From the NCBI GenBank assembly GCA_003246035.1, contig QKBP01000006.1, positions 1 through 45,134 of the forward strand: 45,134 nucleotides of DNA, read 5' to 3'. The notes under the pieces are model-generated. The model saw nothing but the letters and a program-made list of their open reading frames with translations. It was not told where the DNA came from and did not search any database. This DNA comes from Desulfuromonadaceae bacterium. GTDB lineage: Bacteria; Desulfobacterota; Desulfuromonadia; Desulfuromonadales; SZUA-401. The position numbers and the translations under genes are program-made. This document shows, piece after piece, positions 27,529 to 35,972 of the stretch (the first letter of the stretch is position 1; each line of letters begins with the position of its first letter).

Positions 27529-28330
27529 GAGCTTCTTCGGGCTCAGGGAGCGGCCCTTCAGCAAGACCCCCGACCCCCGCTATCTGTACATGAGCAAGGG
27601 GCACCGGGAAGCTCTCTCGAGACTGTTGTACGCGGTGGAAGAACGCGACCTGATTCTGCTCACGGGCGAGATCGGCTGCGGCAAGACCACCCTGTCGCGC
27701 AAGTTGATGGACGAGCTCGACGACGACGATTACCGCATCATCCTGTTCGTCAACCCCCGCCTGACTCCAATGGAGTTCCTGCGCGGTCTTGCACTGCGGC
27801 TGGGGGTCGATGAGCCGTCACAAGGAAAGACGGACCTGCTTGAACAGATCGGCGAAGCGTTGTTCGATTTTTACCAGCGTGACATCTGTCCGGTGCTGGT
27901 GATTGACGAAGCCCAGCTGGTGCCCCACAAGGAGACGTTTGACGAAATCCGGCTGCTGACCAATTACCAGCTTGACGACCAGAACCTGATCAGCGTGGTG
28001 CTGATGGGGCAGCCTGAATTGCGCAAGCGTTTGGCACACCCCGTCTACGAGCCTTTGCGGCAGAGGGTCGGGATGCAGTATGACCTCAAGCCGCTTTCGC
28101 TTGAGGAGACCGCCGAGTACCTCGACTTCAGGGTTTCAACCGCCGGGGGGGCACCGGGTCTTTTCCTCTCGGATGCCGTCTCGCTGGTACATGAGTACTC
28201 CGGAGGTATTCCGCGTAAAATCAACCATGCTGCTTCTCTGGCGCTTCTCGAGGCGTTCGGCCGGGAGACCCCCCTGGTCGATGCCGAGATACTCGAGGCC
28301 GTCATGGAGGAGCTGGTGCTGACCCGTTAA
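27521..28330 (+). CDS. ExeA-type AAA ATPase in chemosensory operon
   Basis: ATPase of 269 residues resembling the ExeA/GspA cytoplasmic domain and related AAA_22 proteins. The start YESFFGLRERPFSKTPDPRY is the family signature. Walker A GEIGCGKT is at residues 49-56 and Walker B VLVIDEAQ at 125-132. Sensor-type PELRKRLAHPVYEPLRQRV and SGGIPRKINHAASLALL follow. The transmembrane and peptidoglycan-binding parts of true ExeA are absent, so it is soluble. The ATG overlaps the cheA stop by 8 bp, implying coupled synthesis. A role in building or moving a signalling or pilus complex is speculation. Confidence 0.87.
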   Translation: MYESFFGLRERPFSKTPDPRYLYMSKGHREALSRLLYAVEERDLILLTGEIGCGKTTLSRKLMDELDDDDYRIILFVNPRLTPMEFLRGLALRLGVDEPSQGKTDLLEQIGEALFDFYQRDICPVLVIDEAQLVPHKETFDEIRLLTNYQLDDQNLISVVLMGQPELRKRLAHPVYEPLRQRVGMQYDLKPLSLEETAEYLDFRVSTAGGAPGLFLSDAVSLVHEYSGGIPRKINHAASLALLEAFGRETPLVDAEILEAVMEELVLTR

Positions 28331-28345
28331 CCAAGAGGCGGACTG

Positions 28346-29218
28346 ATGTTGAATCTTTCCGATATACGCAAGAAAGCCCGCAAGGGGAAAAAAGGCAAAA
28401 AGGGCGCTGTCGAAGAGTCCGGTCTGACGCCTGACGAGAAAGCCATTCTCGAACAAGCGGAGTCTGACGAGGAACTCATTATCGACGGCGTACTCCTTGA
28501 CCCCGAGCCGGAACCCGAGCCGGAACCCGAGCCGGAACCCGAGCCGGAACCCGAGCCGGAACCCGAGCCGGAACCCGAGCCGGAACCCGAGCCGGAACCA
28601 GTTAAGAGGGTTGCCGCGAAGGGAAAAGCGCGCACGAAGGCGCCGATACCTGAAGCGGAGCCCGAGCCGGAGCCGGTGCATTACGATGATCCCCTGGAGG
28701 CGTTGTTCAATTTCAAGGGAGATGTCGACTTTGCGACCGAGGAGGCCTATTTTCAGGGACTGGTCGGCAGCGCCGTCGAGAACGACGACAATGTCCGCCA
28801 GATGCTCTCCTTCGCCCTCGGGGACGAAGAGTACATGATCGATATTCGCGACGTGCGCGAAATCATCAAACTGCGCGAGATCACGGATATTCCCCGGGCA
28901 CCGTATTTCATTCTCGGGATCATCTCGCTGCGTGGCAGCATCATCCCGGTGTTCGATCTTAAGAAGCGCCTCAAGCTCGGTGCCGTCGCCCCTTCCCCGG
29001 ATGTGCGTATCGTGGTCTGTCAGAAGGGGAATCTGACGGTCGGGCTGATGGTCGAGCGGATCAACCAGGTTGTTCGGTTACCGCACAAGAGTATCGAGTC
29101 AACTCCGGCGATTCTTTCCGGGCTTGATCGTGATTTGGTCGAGGGGGTTGGCCGGTATCAGAGGCGGATGCTCATCCTGCTCGACCTGGCCAGTGTAATG
29201 GACGCCGAACTTTTCTAG
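28346..29218 (+). CDS. cheW: CheW-like adaptor with Lys-rich head and (PEPE)n linker
   Basis: Scaffold protein of 290 residues. A basic head ([13 protein letters not shown]) is followed by an acidic stretch and a run of sixteen Pro-Glu pairs at residues 53-84, then a short basic patch and a second short PE run. The CheW domain occupies about 145-288, with [38 protein letters not shown] and [15 protein letters not shown]. The PE run should be a stiff extended rod separating the basic N-terminus from the adaptor domain. It is the longer of two CheWs in the operon; the other has only a short Lys/Ala-rich head. Confidence 0.92.
   Translation: MLNLSDIRKKARKGKKGKKGAVEESGLTPDEKAILEQAESDEELIIDGVLLDPEPEPEPEPEPEPEPEPEPEPEPEPEPEPEPEPVKRVAAKGKARTKAPIPEAEPEPEPVHYDDPLEALFNFKGDVDFATEEAYFQGLVGSAVENDDNVRQMLSFALGDEEYMIDIRDVREIIKLREITDIPRAPYFILGIISLRGSIIPVFDLKKRLKLGAVAPSPDVRIVVCQKGNLTVGLMVERINQVVRLPHKSIESTPAILSGLDRDLVEGVGRYQRRMLILLDLASVMDAELF
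28502..28597 (+). repeat. 12-bp tandem repeat (8 perfect copies) inside cheW
   Basis: The unit CCCGAGCCGGAA is repeated eight times without a mismatch, in frame, each copy coding for Pro-Glu-Pro-Glu. The next bases (CCAGTT) break the pattern. Nucleotide-perfect identity, not just amino-acid repetition, suggests recent expansion by slippage or recombination. Any change in copy number keeps the frame and only alters linker length. Confidence 0.95.
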
Positions 29219-29227
29219 GAGAGGGCT

Positions 29228-29599
29228 ATGTCGAAAAAGAGAATTCTCGTGGTCGAAGACGAAGAGAGTCTACTGAAGCTCGAAAGCATCCTGCTGACCT
29301 CCAAGGGGTACGATGTACAGGGCGCGACGAACGGCCAGGAAGCCCTTGACCTGCTGGCCGAGTCGCAACCCGACCTGATTCTGCTCGACATCATGTTGCC
29401 GAACATGGACGGCTTCGAGGTCTGCCGACGGATCAAGGAGAATCCCGAAACGCGCCATATCCCTGTGATCATGCTGACCGCCAAGAAGAGTCGCGAGGAC
29501 ATGGCCAAAGGGCACGAGGTCGGTGCCGACTGGTACATCACCAAACCGTTCAAATCGGCCAACGTGGTAGAGACCATCCAGAGGTTCCTGAACAAGTAA
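29228..29599 (+). CDS. CheY-like single-domain response regulator (second)
   Basis: Receiver of 123 residues with acidic pair Glu10-Asp11, acceptor Asp54 in ILLDIMLP, Thr in IMLTAKK and Lys in ITKPF. The sequence is closer to PhoB/PleD-type receivers than to motor-binding CheY. It lies between the two cheW genes; its TAA overlaps the next ATG by one base. AGGAGAGGG precedes the start. Likely a phosphate sink or an additional output of the same CheA. Confidence 0.92.
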   Translation: MSKKRILVVEDEESLLKLESILLTSKGYDVQGATNGQEALDLLAESQPDLILLDIMLPNMDGFEVCRRIKENPETRHIPVIMLTAKKSREDMAKGHEVGADWYITKPFKSANVVETIQRFLNK

Positions 29600-30096
29600 T
29601 GGACAAGAACGCCAAGGACAAGGCGGCAGCCGTCGCCAAGGGGCGCAAGGAGATCCAGCTCGCCTGTTTCCGTATCGGCACCGAGCTGTACGGTCTCGAT
29701 ATCATGCGGATTCGTGAGATCATCCGTCCTCAGAAGCTCACCGCAGTGCCGCGTGCTCCGACATTCATCGAGGGGGTGATCAACTTGCGCGGCGTGGTGA
29801 TCCCCGTGGTCGATATGCGCCGACGCTTCGGTCAGGATATCCCCCCTGCCAACCGTCACAACCGGATCATCATCTGCAACGTCATGGGGAAAATCCTCGG
29901 CCTGACAGTGGACGAGGTCGCCGAGGTCCGCCGCTACACCCGTGACGATATCCAGCCGGCTCCCCAGTTTCTCAAAGGGAAGGGGGCCGAGTTTTTTCTT
30001 GGCGTCTGTCGTCGGGACGATGAATTGATCATGGTACTCGACCTGGAGAAGATTCTTTCTACCGAGGAGCAGATTGACCTCGAGAGGGTGTCCTGA
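29599..30096 (+). CDS. cheW: CheW adaptor (second)
   Basis: CheW-domain protein of 165 residues. Core segments are LACFRIGTELYGLDIMRIREIIRPQ, FIEGVINLRGVVIPVVDMRRRFG and KILGLTVDEVAEVRRY. A short Lys/Ala-rich head precedes the domain. Compared with the other CheW in the operon it lacks the (PEPE)n linker, so the two may dock CheA to different partners. One-base overlap with the preceding receiver gene indicates coupled translation. Confidence 0.94.
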   Translation: MDKNAKDKAAAVAKGRKEIQLACFRIGTELYGLDIMRIREIIRPQKLTAVPRAPTFIEGVINLRGVVIPVVDMRRRFGQDIPPANRHNRIIICNVMGKILGLTVDEVAEVRRYTRDDIQPAPQFLKGKGAEFFLGVCRRDDELIMVLDLEKILSTEEQIDLERVS

Positions 30097-30115
30097 GGCA
30101 GGTCACAGGGTTGCC

Positions 30116-31054
30116 ATGTCGCAGAAGATTGGTGTCAATATGATCGTCAGTTGTCCTGATTGCACAGCCAAGATGCAGATCAAGTTCGATCGCGAACGCC
30201 TCAAGGGGAAGCGGGTTACCATCCGTTGCGCCAAGTGCCGGCACGTTTTCAAGACCGAACTTGCCACCACCACGGTAGCTTACGGCGATGCCTCCGATCC
30301 GGGCGACCTGCGTGTTCTGGTGGCCCACAGCGATCGCGAACTGTGCGAAGCGGTAGCCAGTATCCTGACCCGGGAGGGGATCTCGTTCAATGTCTGTCAC
30401 GATGGCGAGTGTGCCCTGCAGAGCCTCGACAGTCAGCCTCCCCATGTGGCCTTGATGGATGTGGCGCTCCCGGGTCTCTATGGTTTCGAAGTGGTCGACA
30501 AGATTCGCAATCGGCCAGGACTGGAAACCGTCAAGATCATCCTGCTCTCCTCGGTGTATAACAAGGCAGCCTACAAGCGCACACCTCAAACACTCTACGG
30601 TGCCGACGATTACCTTGAGAAGCACCATATCCCCGACAAGCTGATTCTAAAGATCAAACGCTTGACTGACGCAGAGTCAGAGCAGGCCCCCCCTCCCAGC
30701 CCCGACCAGTCGCCATCCCCCTCTGACGCGAGTGAGTCGAACTTCTGGGATGAGATGGGCGACAAGATCCGCCAGGCTGACGAGAATGAAACCCAGTCCG
30801 AGGAAAACGCAGCGGATATTGAGAAGGCCATGCGGCTGGCCCGGATCATCGTTTCAGATATCGCCCTCTATAACGAAGATAAAGTGACGAGCGGGGTGCG
30901 CGACGGGAATTTCTACGACATGCTCCGGGACGAGATCAACGAGGGGCGCAAACTGTACGATTCGAGGGTCTCCCCCGAGATTCAGGCCAGAGGGGATTTT
31001 TTGTCGGACGCGTTTGAAAATTTCATTGCACGCCGCAAAGCGGGACACGCCTAG
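30116..31054 (+). CDS. Zinc-ribbon plus receiver-domain protein
   Basis: Protein of 312 residues. The N-terminus is a MJ0042-type zinc ribbon with Cys13-x2-Cys16 and Cys38-x2-Cys41 (VSCPDC and IRCAKCRHVF). A receiver domain (about 65-185) has acceptor Asp115 in VALMDVALPG, but its acidic pocket reads AHSD instead of the usual paired acids. A Pro/Ser linker and a helical, charged C-terminal domain of about 110 residues (with NFYDMLRDEINEGRKLYDSRVS) follow. I chose ATG 30116; ATG 30140, which begins directly at the ribbon, is also possible. The C-terminal part is not a known DNA-binding output. Confidence 0.8.
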   Translation: MSQKIGVNMIVSCPDCTAKMQIKFDRERLKGKRVTIRCAKCRHVFKTELATTTVAYGDASDPGDLRVLVAHSDRELCEAVASILTREGISFNVCHDGECALQSLDSQPPHVALMDVALPGLYGFEVVDKIRNRPGLETVKIILLSSVYNKAAYKRTPQTLYGADDYLEKHHIPDKLILKIKRLTDAESEQAPPPSPDQSPSPSDASESNFWDEMGDKIRQADENETQSEENAADIEKAMRLARIIVSDIALYNEDKVTSGVRDGNFYDMLRDEINEGRKLYDSRVSPEIQARGDFLSDAFENFIARRKAGHA

Positions 31055-31067
31055 CCCCGGGGATGCC

Positions 31068-33083
31068 ATGAACGAGTTCTCGCACCAATCGGTTCAAGAT
31101 ATGCTGACGTCTGCTGACGAGGAACAACGTCTTCAGGGGGTCCGCCTGCTGCGTCAGGCCCCGCCGGGCGAGGATCTCGAAGGGCTGCTGCTAGGGCTGG
31201 GAGACGCATCCTGGCGTGTTCGCAAGGAGGCGGTCGAGGCATTTCTGCTCCGCCCCCGTAACGGCGAGTCGGTCGAGAGGATCGCCAAGCAGCTCTACTC
31301 CGAAGAGAATGCCGGGTTGCGCAATGCCGCCATGGAAATTCTCGTGCGCCTGGGGCGCCAGTCCCTCGAGGTCCTTCACCGCGAGCTCAAGAGCACCGAT
31401 CACGACGTCCGCAAGTTTGCCGTCGACATTCTCGGTGAAATCCGCGATCCCGAAAGCGTCGACTATCTCGTCGAATCGTTGCGCGACGAAGATGAGAACG
31501 TCCGCAATGCGGCCGCGGAGAACCTCGGCAAACTCCGGGCCGCCAAGGCTGTCCCGGCCTTGCTCGATGCCATGGAGATACCGGACGTCTGGTTCCGGTT
31601 CACCATCCTTGAAGCGCTCTCGAAGATCGGCAGCCGTTTCGACCTGGATCGACTTCTGGCCTATACGTCCGAACCGCTGTTGCGCAAGGCGCTCTTCGAC
31701 TGTCTCGGGCACATCGGTGACGAAAGCGTGGTGCCGGTCCTCGTGGAAGGGCTCTCCGACCCGATGCGCAACGTTAAGGAAGCGGCGGCGCTCGCCCTGG
31801 TCCATCTCGGGCGGCGTTCGCCCGAAGCGGTGAGGACGGCGTTTCTAGCCGTTGGCGGTGACGAGCACGGTGCAACGGCGCAGGCGTTTATCGTCGAGGG
31901 TGACGACAGTTTGCGAGAGGCTGGTCTTATTCTGCTCGGTTGGATCGGCGATCCGCGTAACGCCTCCTCTCTGCTGCAGTTGCTGGACGACGAGCGGCTC
32001 GGTCAGCAGGCGGGCTCGGCTCTCATGAACCTCGGAGTTTCCGGGGTGTCCCGACTGATCAAGGACAATCTGCACGCCGATGCACGTACCCGGGCCGTGT
32101 TGTGTCAACTCGCTGCCGGGGTCGGTTGTCGCCAGGTCTCCGAATTCCTCCTGACCTCCGCAGGGGACCACGAGCCCGAGGTGAAGATGGCGGCTTTGCA
32201 GGCCCTCGGTCAGTTGCAGATCGTTGAGGGGATTCCTCTCCTGGCTGCGGCGCTCACCGAACCCCTGGAGCAACTGCGGGAAATTGCCTCCGCGTCACTG
32301 GCGCAACTGGGGCGAAATCACAGCGACAGGGTCCTCGCCGCGATCGAACCCTATTTTGATCATGACGACTCCAACCTGAGGGTTGCCGCGGTTTCCGTGG
32401 TCGGGCACCTCAGCGGTCCGGAGGTCGAAAAGCATCTGCAGCATGGCCTGAAGGATGTTTCCGCGGAGGTGCGCGTTGCCGCGGTCAGGGCCATGGGCGC
32501 CTACACCGGTTCCGGGCAGCTGAGGGTTTTGCGCCTGGCACTGACCGACGAGGACCCCGAGGTTCGTGTTCAGGCCGTCGAGATTCTTGGTCGCAGTGAT
32601 GACGAGGATGTGCTCGAATCTCTGGGGGTCGCCATGCAGGACGAGGACATCTGGGTGCGTGCCGCCGTTTCCAGGGTTCTCGGGCACTTCGGCGGCAGCG
32701 CGCTGCCGCTGGTCGAAGTGGCGGTCAAGGACCCGGTCGGGCTGGTCGCTATCGCAGCGATGGAAACCCTCTGCGACGTCGCCCCCGAACGCGCTTCGGA
32801 GGTGCTCGCGGCGGCACTGTTTAACGACGATGAAGAAGTGGTTCGGACGGCCATGCAGCTTCTGGTTCGCATCGGTCACGGTGAAGCCCTGCTCGCCGCC
32901 AGCGACCGGCTGCTGCAGCATCCCTACGCGATGATTCGTCGCGCGTGCATTGAGCATCTGGTCGATATCGAGGGGAGCGCCGTCCGCCCACGCCTTGAGG
33001 CGCTCCTGACCACCGAACACGACGAGCAGATTCTTCACCAGATCCAAGACCTTCTCTCACTGATGGACCCGGATCGCGAGTAA
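31068..33083 (+). CDS. Large HEAT-repeat protein in chemosensory operon
   Basis: Protein of 671 residues built almost wholly of HEAT/PBS-lyase-type helical repeats of about 31 residues, roughly twenty of them. Examples are VRKFAVDILGEIRDPESVDYLVESL, VRNAAAENLGKL, VRVAAVRAMGAYTG and VRVQAVEILGRSDDEDVLESL. There is no signal peptide, membrane span or recognisable catalytic domain, so it should be an alpha-solenoid scaffold in the cytosol. The ATG at 31068 is 13 nt after the upstream stop. It sits just before cheR, the slot where a receptor gene is often found, although nothing shows that it replaces one. Confidence 0.88.
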   Translation: MNEFSHQSVQDMLTSADEEQRLQGVRLLRQAPPGEDLEGLLLGLGDASWRVRKEAVEAFLLRPRNGESVERIAKQLYSEENAGLRNAAMEILVRLGRQSLEVLHRELKSTDHDVRKFAVDILGEIRDPESVDYLVESLRDEDENVRNAAAENLGKLRAAKAVPALLDAMEIPDVWFRFTILEALSKIGSRFDLDRLLAYTSEPLLRKALFDCLGHIGDESVVPVLVEGLSDPMRNVKEAAALALVHLGRRSPEAVRTAFLAVGGDEHGATAQAFIVEGDDSLREAGLILLGWIGDPRNASSLLQLLDDERLGQQAGSALMNLGVSGVSRLIKDNLHADARTRAVLCQLAAGVGCRQVSEFLLTSAGDHEPEVKMAALQALGQLQIVEGIPLLAAALTEPLEQLREIASASLAQLGRNHSDRVLAAIEPYFDHDDSNLRVAAVSVVGHLSGPEVEKHLQHGLKDVSAEVRVAAVRAMGAYTGSGQLRVLRLALTDEDPEVRVQAVEILGRSDDEDVLESLGVAMQDEDIWVRAAVSRVLGHFGGSALPLVEVAVKDPVGLVAIAAMETLCDVAPERASEVLAAALFNDDEEVVRTAMQLLVRIGHGEALLAASDRLLQHPYAMIRRACIEHLVDIEGSAVRPRLEALLTTEHDEQILHQIQDLLSLMDPDRE

Positions 33084-33090
33084 TCAAGAG

Positions 33091-33975
33091 ATGCTGATTT
33101 TTGCCCCCGACATCCCGATGAATGAAGACGAGTTCCGACAGTTCAGGGACTTCGTCTATCAGCATTGCGGCCTGCATTTCACAACGGACGGCAAATATCT
33201 GCTGGAGAAGCGGCTCGCCAAGCGTCTGCAGCATCACAAGCTTTCCAGCTACAAGGATTACTACTACCTGCTTCGCTACGGGCGGGACAAGGATCAGGAG
33301 CTGGCCGAGGTCATCGACGCCCTGACCACCAACGAAACCTATTTTTTCCGCGAGGAGTACCAGCTCAAGACTCTCTTCGAGGAGATCCTCCCCGAGATCT
33401 GTGCCCGCAAGGAGGCCGCCGGGAAAAAGAAGCTGCGGATCTGGAGCGCCGGCTGTTCGTCCGGAGAGGAACCGTACACCCTGGCGATGCTCTTGCTGCA
33501 GAAGCCTTCTCTCGCCGGCTGGGAACTCGAAGTGATCGGGACTGACATCAGCCACCGCGTGCTGAATATCGCGCGCAAGGGGGTTTATGCCGCGGCCTCA
33601 TTCCGGACCACCGAGCAGTACTATCTCGAGCGCTATTTCAGCCCCGTCGAAAACGACAAGTACCGCATCAATGACGAGGTCCGGGACCTGGTAACGATCA
33701 GCCACCTGAACCTGTTTGAAAATCAGCGCGTCGCCCTGCTCGGCAAGATGGATGTCGTCCTGTGCCGTAACGTGATCATCTACTTCGACCTGGCCGCCAA
33801 AAAGAAGGTCGTGCAGAATCTTTTTGACCGCCTCCACCCCGAGGGATACCTGCTTCTCGGCCATTCCGAGTCCCTGATGAACATCAGCACCTCTTTCGTG
33901 CTGAGACATTTCCTCAACGACATGGTCTACCAGCGACCCGCTGATGCCCCGTTGTTCAGTGGAGTCCAGCCATGA
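33091..33975 (+). CDS. cheR: Chemoreceptor methyltransferase CheR
   Basis: SAM-dependent protein-glutamate methyltransferase of 294 residues. The N-terminal helical domain (DEFRQFRDFVYQHCGL) is followed by the SAM-binding fold with WSAGCSSGEEPYTLAMLL, VIGTDISHRVLNIARKGVY and LCRNVIIYFD. TTNETYFFRE is a further family mark. An ATG at 33118 is an alternative start nine codons in. The stop overlaps cheB (ATGA). Its presence implies that a methyl-accepting receptor exists somewhere in the genome, though none is in this window. Confidence 0.96.
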   Translation: MLIFAPDIPMNEDEFRQFRDFVYQHCGLHFTTDGKYLLEKRLAKRLQHHKLSSYKDYYYLLRYGRDKDQELAEVIDALTTNETYFFREEYQLKTLFEEILPEICARKEAAGKKKLRIWSAGCSSGEEPYTLAMLLLQKPSLAGWELEVIGTDISHRVLNIARKGVYAAASFRTTEQYYLERYFSPVENDKYRINDEVRDLVTISHLNLFENQRVALLGKMDVVLCRNVIIYFDLAAKKKVVQNLFDRLHPEGYLLLGHSESLMNISTSFVLRHFLNDMVYQRPADAPLFSGVQP

Positions 33976-35048
33976 GCAGGACGCTGCGAGCACTGGTTGT
34001 CGATGATTCCGCGTTCAATCGCCGCACCATCACCCGCATTCTCGAAGGGATCCCTGGGGTACGGGTTGCCGATTATGCCACCGATGGCGAAGAGGCGCTG
34101 CGGAAGGTCTTCGACCTGAAGCCCGACCTGATTACCCTCGACCTGGAAATGCCGCGCATGGACGGGTTCACGTTCCTGCGTATCGTCATGCAGAACCGAC
34201 CGACGCCGGTGATTGTCGTCTCGGCGCGCTCCGAGGACGAGAACGTCTTCAAGGCTCTGGAATTCGGGGCGGTCGATTTCGTGGCCAAGCCCGCCGGGCG
34301 GATCAGTCCCGAACTGTCAAACATCCGCGATGACCTGGTGCGCAAGGTCGAGGCGATTGCCGGTGCGGACCTGAGCAAGATCGTTCAGCGCAAGAGCTCG
34401 GCTGCGGCGGCTGTCGAACCGGCTGCTGAAGAGGTGTCGGAGGCCCGGGAAACGGAGGTGCTCGCCGGCCCCAAGATGGTGGTCATCGGGGCCTCGACGG
34501 GTGGTCCGCCAGCCCTCCAGGACGTGCTTTCCAGCATCGATCGTCGTGTCCCGGCCGCCTTCTGTGTCGCCCAGCACATGCCGCCGGGGTTTACCAAGGC
34601 GTTTGCCGAGCGCCTGAACCGCTACTGTGACCTGGAAATCATTGAGGCGCAGACCGGGGATCTTGCCAAGCCCGGGAGAGTGCTGATCGCGCCGGGGGGG
34701 TGCAATCTGACCCTGCGCTGGCATGGTAACCGGGTCATTGCCCATGTCATCGAACCGGAACCCAATCAGCGCTACGTCCCCTCCGTCGATATTCTGTTTC
34801 TTTCGGCCTGCAAGATATACGCTGGCGATCTGATGGGGGTGGTGCTGACCGGCATGGGGAACGACGGCGCGCGCGGCGCCAGCGTCATCAGCAAGGCAGG
34901 TGGTGAGATTCTTGCGGAGTCGCAGGACACCAGCGTGGTTTTCGGAATGCCCAAAGAGACGATTCACGCTGTTCCGGATTGCGCGGTGCACCCGCTGGGC
35001 GAGATCGGTCCATCGATCATGAAGCGCTTCAGGAAGCAGCTTTCTTAG
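33972..35048 (+). CDS. cheB: Receptor methylesterase/deamidase CheB
   Basis: Two-domain response regulator of 358 residues. The receiver (1-120) has Asp11-Asp12, acceptor Asp57 in TLDLEMP and Lys in VAKPA. A linker rich in Ala/Glu (about 140-165) leads to the esterase domain with the Ser175-His202-Asp298 triad, in GASTGGPP, AQHMPPGFT and GMGNDGARG. It removes methyl groups added by CheR. Translation is coupled to cheR by ATGA overlap. A 76-nt gap with no clear terminator follows. Confidence 0.97.
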   Translation: MSRTLRALVVDDSAFNRRTITRILEGIPGVRVADYATDGEEALRKVFDLKPDLITLDLEMPRMDGFTFLRIVMQNRPTPVIVVSARSEDENVFKALEFGAVDFVAKPAGRISPELSNIRDDLVRKVEAIAGADLSKIVQRKSSAAAAVEPAAEEVSEARETEVLAGPKMVVIGASTGGPPALQDVLSSIDRRVPAAFCVAQHMPPGFTKAFAERLNRYCDLEIIEAQTGDLAKPGRVLIAPGGCNLTLRWHGNRVIAHVIEPEPNQRYVPSVDILFLSACKIYAGDLMGVVLTGMGNDGARGASVISKAGGEILAESQDTSVVFGMPKETIHAVPDCAVHPLGEIGPSIMKRFRKQLS

Positions 35049-35124
35049 AGAGAAGGGTGGATATTTTCCTCCCGGACTGCTAGGATGAGTTCGTTTAACT
35101 TTATAAGCTTCAAGGAGAAAATCG

Positions 35125-35955
35125 ATGCCTGAGATGGAAGACGAAAAAGGCGGCCAGAAGAAGGTTGAAGAGTTTCTTCAGCTTTTCAAGAAGGGCGCTG
35201 AGTTCACTCAGGATCTGCTCAAAGAGAACGAGCGCCTGCGCTTTCAGCTGCTGGATGTCGAGTCGAAGTGCAAGGGCAAGGATGTTCCCCCCGGTGACCA
35301 GGAGTCCGAAATCGCCAAGCTGAAGCGGCGGATCGAGGCCATGGAGCAGGAGAAGGAGGATATCCTCGGGCGCATCAAGCAGGTCGAAGAGGAAAACATC
35401 GATTTTGCCAACCGTTACGTCGATATCGAGAACGAGAACAACATGCTCGCCAATCTCTATATCGCATCGTACCAGCTCCATTCGACCCTCGATTTCAAAG
35501 AGGTCCTCCAGATCATTACCGAGATCATCATCAACCTGATCGGCGCCGAGGAGTTCGCCATTCAGTTGCTCGATGAAAAGGTCAACAAGCTGACAGCCGT
35601 GGCTACCGAGGGGATTTCAGTCGCCGAGGTTCCCAAGATTGCACTCGGCGAAGGGATCATCGGTCAGATGGCCAAGACCGGCGAGAACTATTTCGCCGAG
35701 GACCTCGAGGGCTATCAGAAGGACTTACTGCACCCGATGGTGTGTATCTCCCTGAAGATCAAGGAGCATGTCATCGGGGTCCTTTCGATTTTCAAGCTGC
35801 TCGAGCAGAAAGAGCGCTTTGCCGATGTCGATTACGAACTGTTTACGTTGTTGGCCGGGCATGCCGCGACGGCCATCTTCTCGTCGAAGCTCTACTCTGA
35901 ATCTGAGCGCAAGCTCAACACGATTCAGGGGTTCATCGACTTGATGACGAAATAA
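35125..35955 (+). CDS. Coiled-coil GAF-domain protein
   Basis: Protein of 276 residues. Residues about 10-110 are strongly charged heptad-like sequence predicted to form a long coiled coil (ENERLRFQLLDVESK, IAKLKRRIEAMEQEKEDI). Residues about 115-265 form a GAF domain with NLIGAEEFAIQLLDEK, ALGEGIIGQMAKTGENYF and HVIGVLSIFKLLEQKERF. There is no kinase, cyclase or DNA-binding output. AAGGAG precedes the ATG. In this operon it could be a soluble sensor that couples a small ligand or redox cue to the CheA-CheW array through its coiled coil, but this is inference from layout only. Confidence 0.85.
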   Translation: MPEMEDEKGGQKKVEEFLQLFKKGAEFTQDLLKENERLRFQLLDVESKCKGKDVPPGDQESEIAKLKRRIEAMEQEKEDILGRIKQVEEENIDFANRYVDIENENNMLANLYIASYQLHSTLDFKEVLQIITEIIINLIGAEEFAIQLLDEKVNKLTAVATEGISVAEVPKIALGEGIIGQMAKTGENYFAEDLEGYQKDLLHPMVCISLKIKEHVIGVLSIFKLLEQKERFADVDYELFTLLAGHAATAIFSSKLYSESERKLNTIQGFIDLMTK

Positions 35956-35972
35956 GTTTCGGAGGGAATGCA

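Noticed and set aside
25516..27564. A 682-codon open frame on the minus strand opposite cheA
   Set aside because: It is a by-product of GC-rich codon use in cheA; the translation is Asp/His/Gln/Arg-rich without family motifs or ribosome site, while the plus-strand frame has every CheA box.
28502..28597. CRISPR-like array
   Set aside because: The 12-bp units are contiguous without spacers and are in frame inside cheW.
28327..28635. Minus-strand frame coding a Gly-Ser repeat protein
   Set aside because: It is simply the 12-bp repeat of cheW read in antisense.
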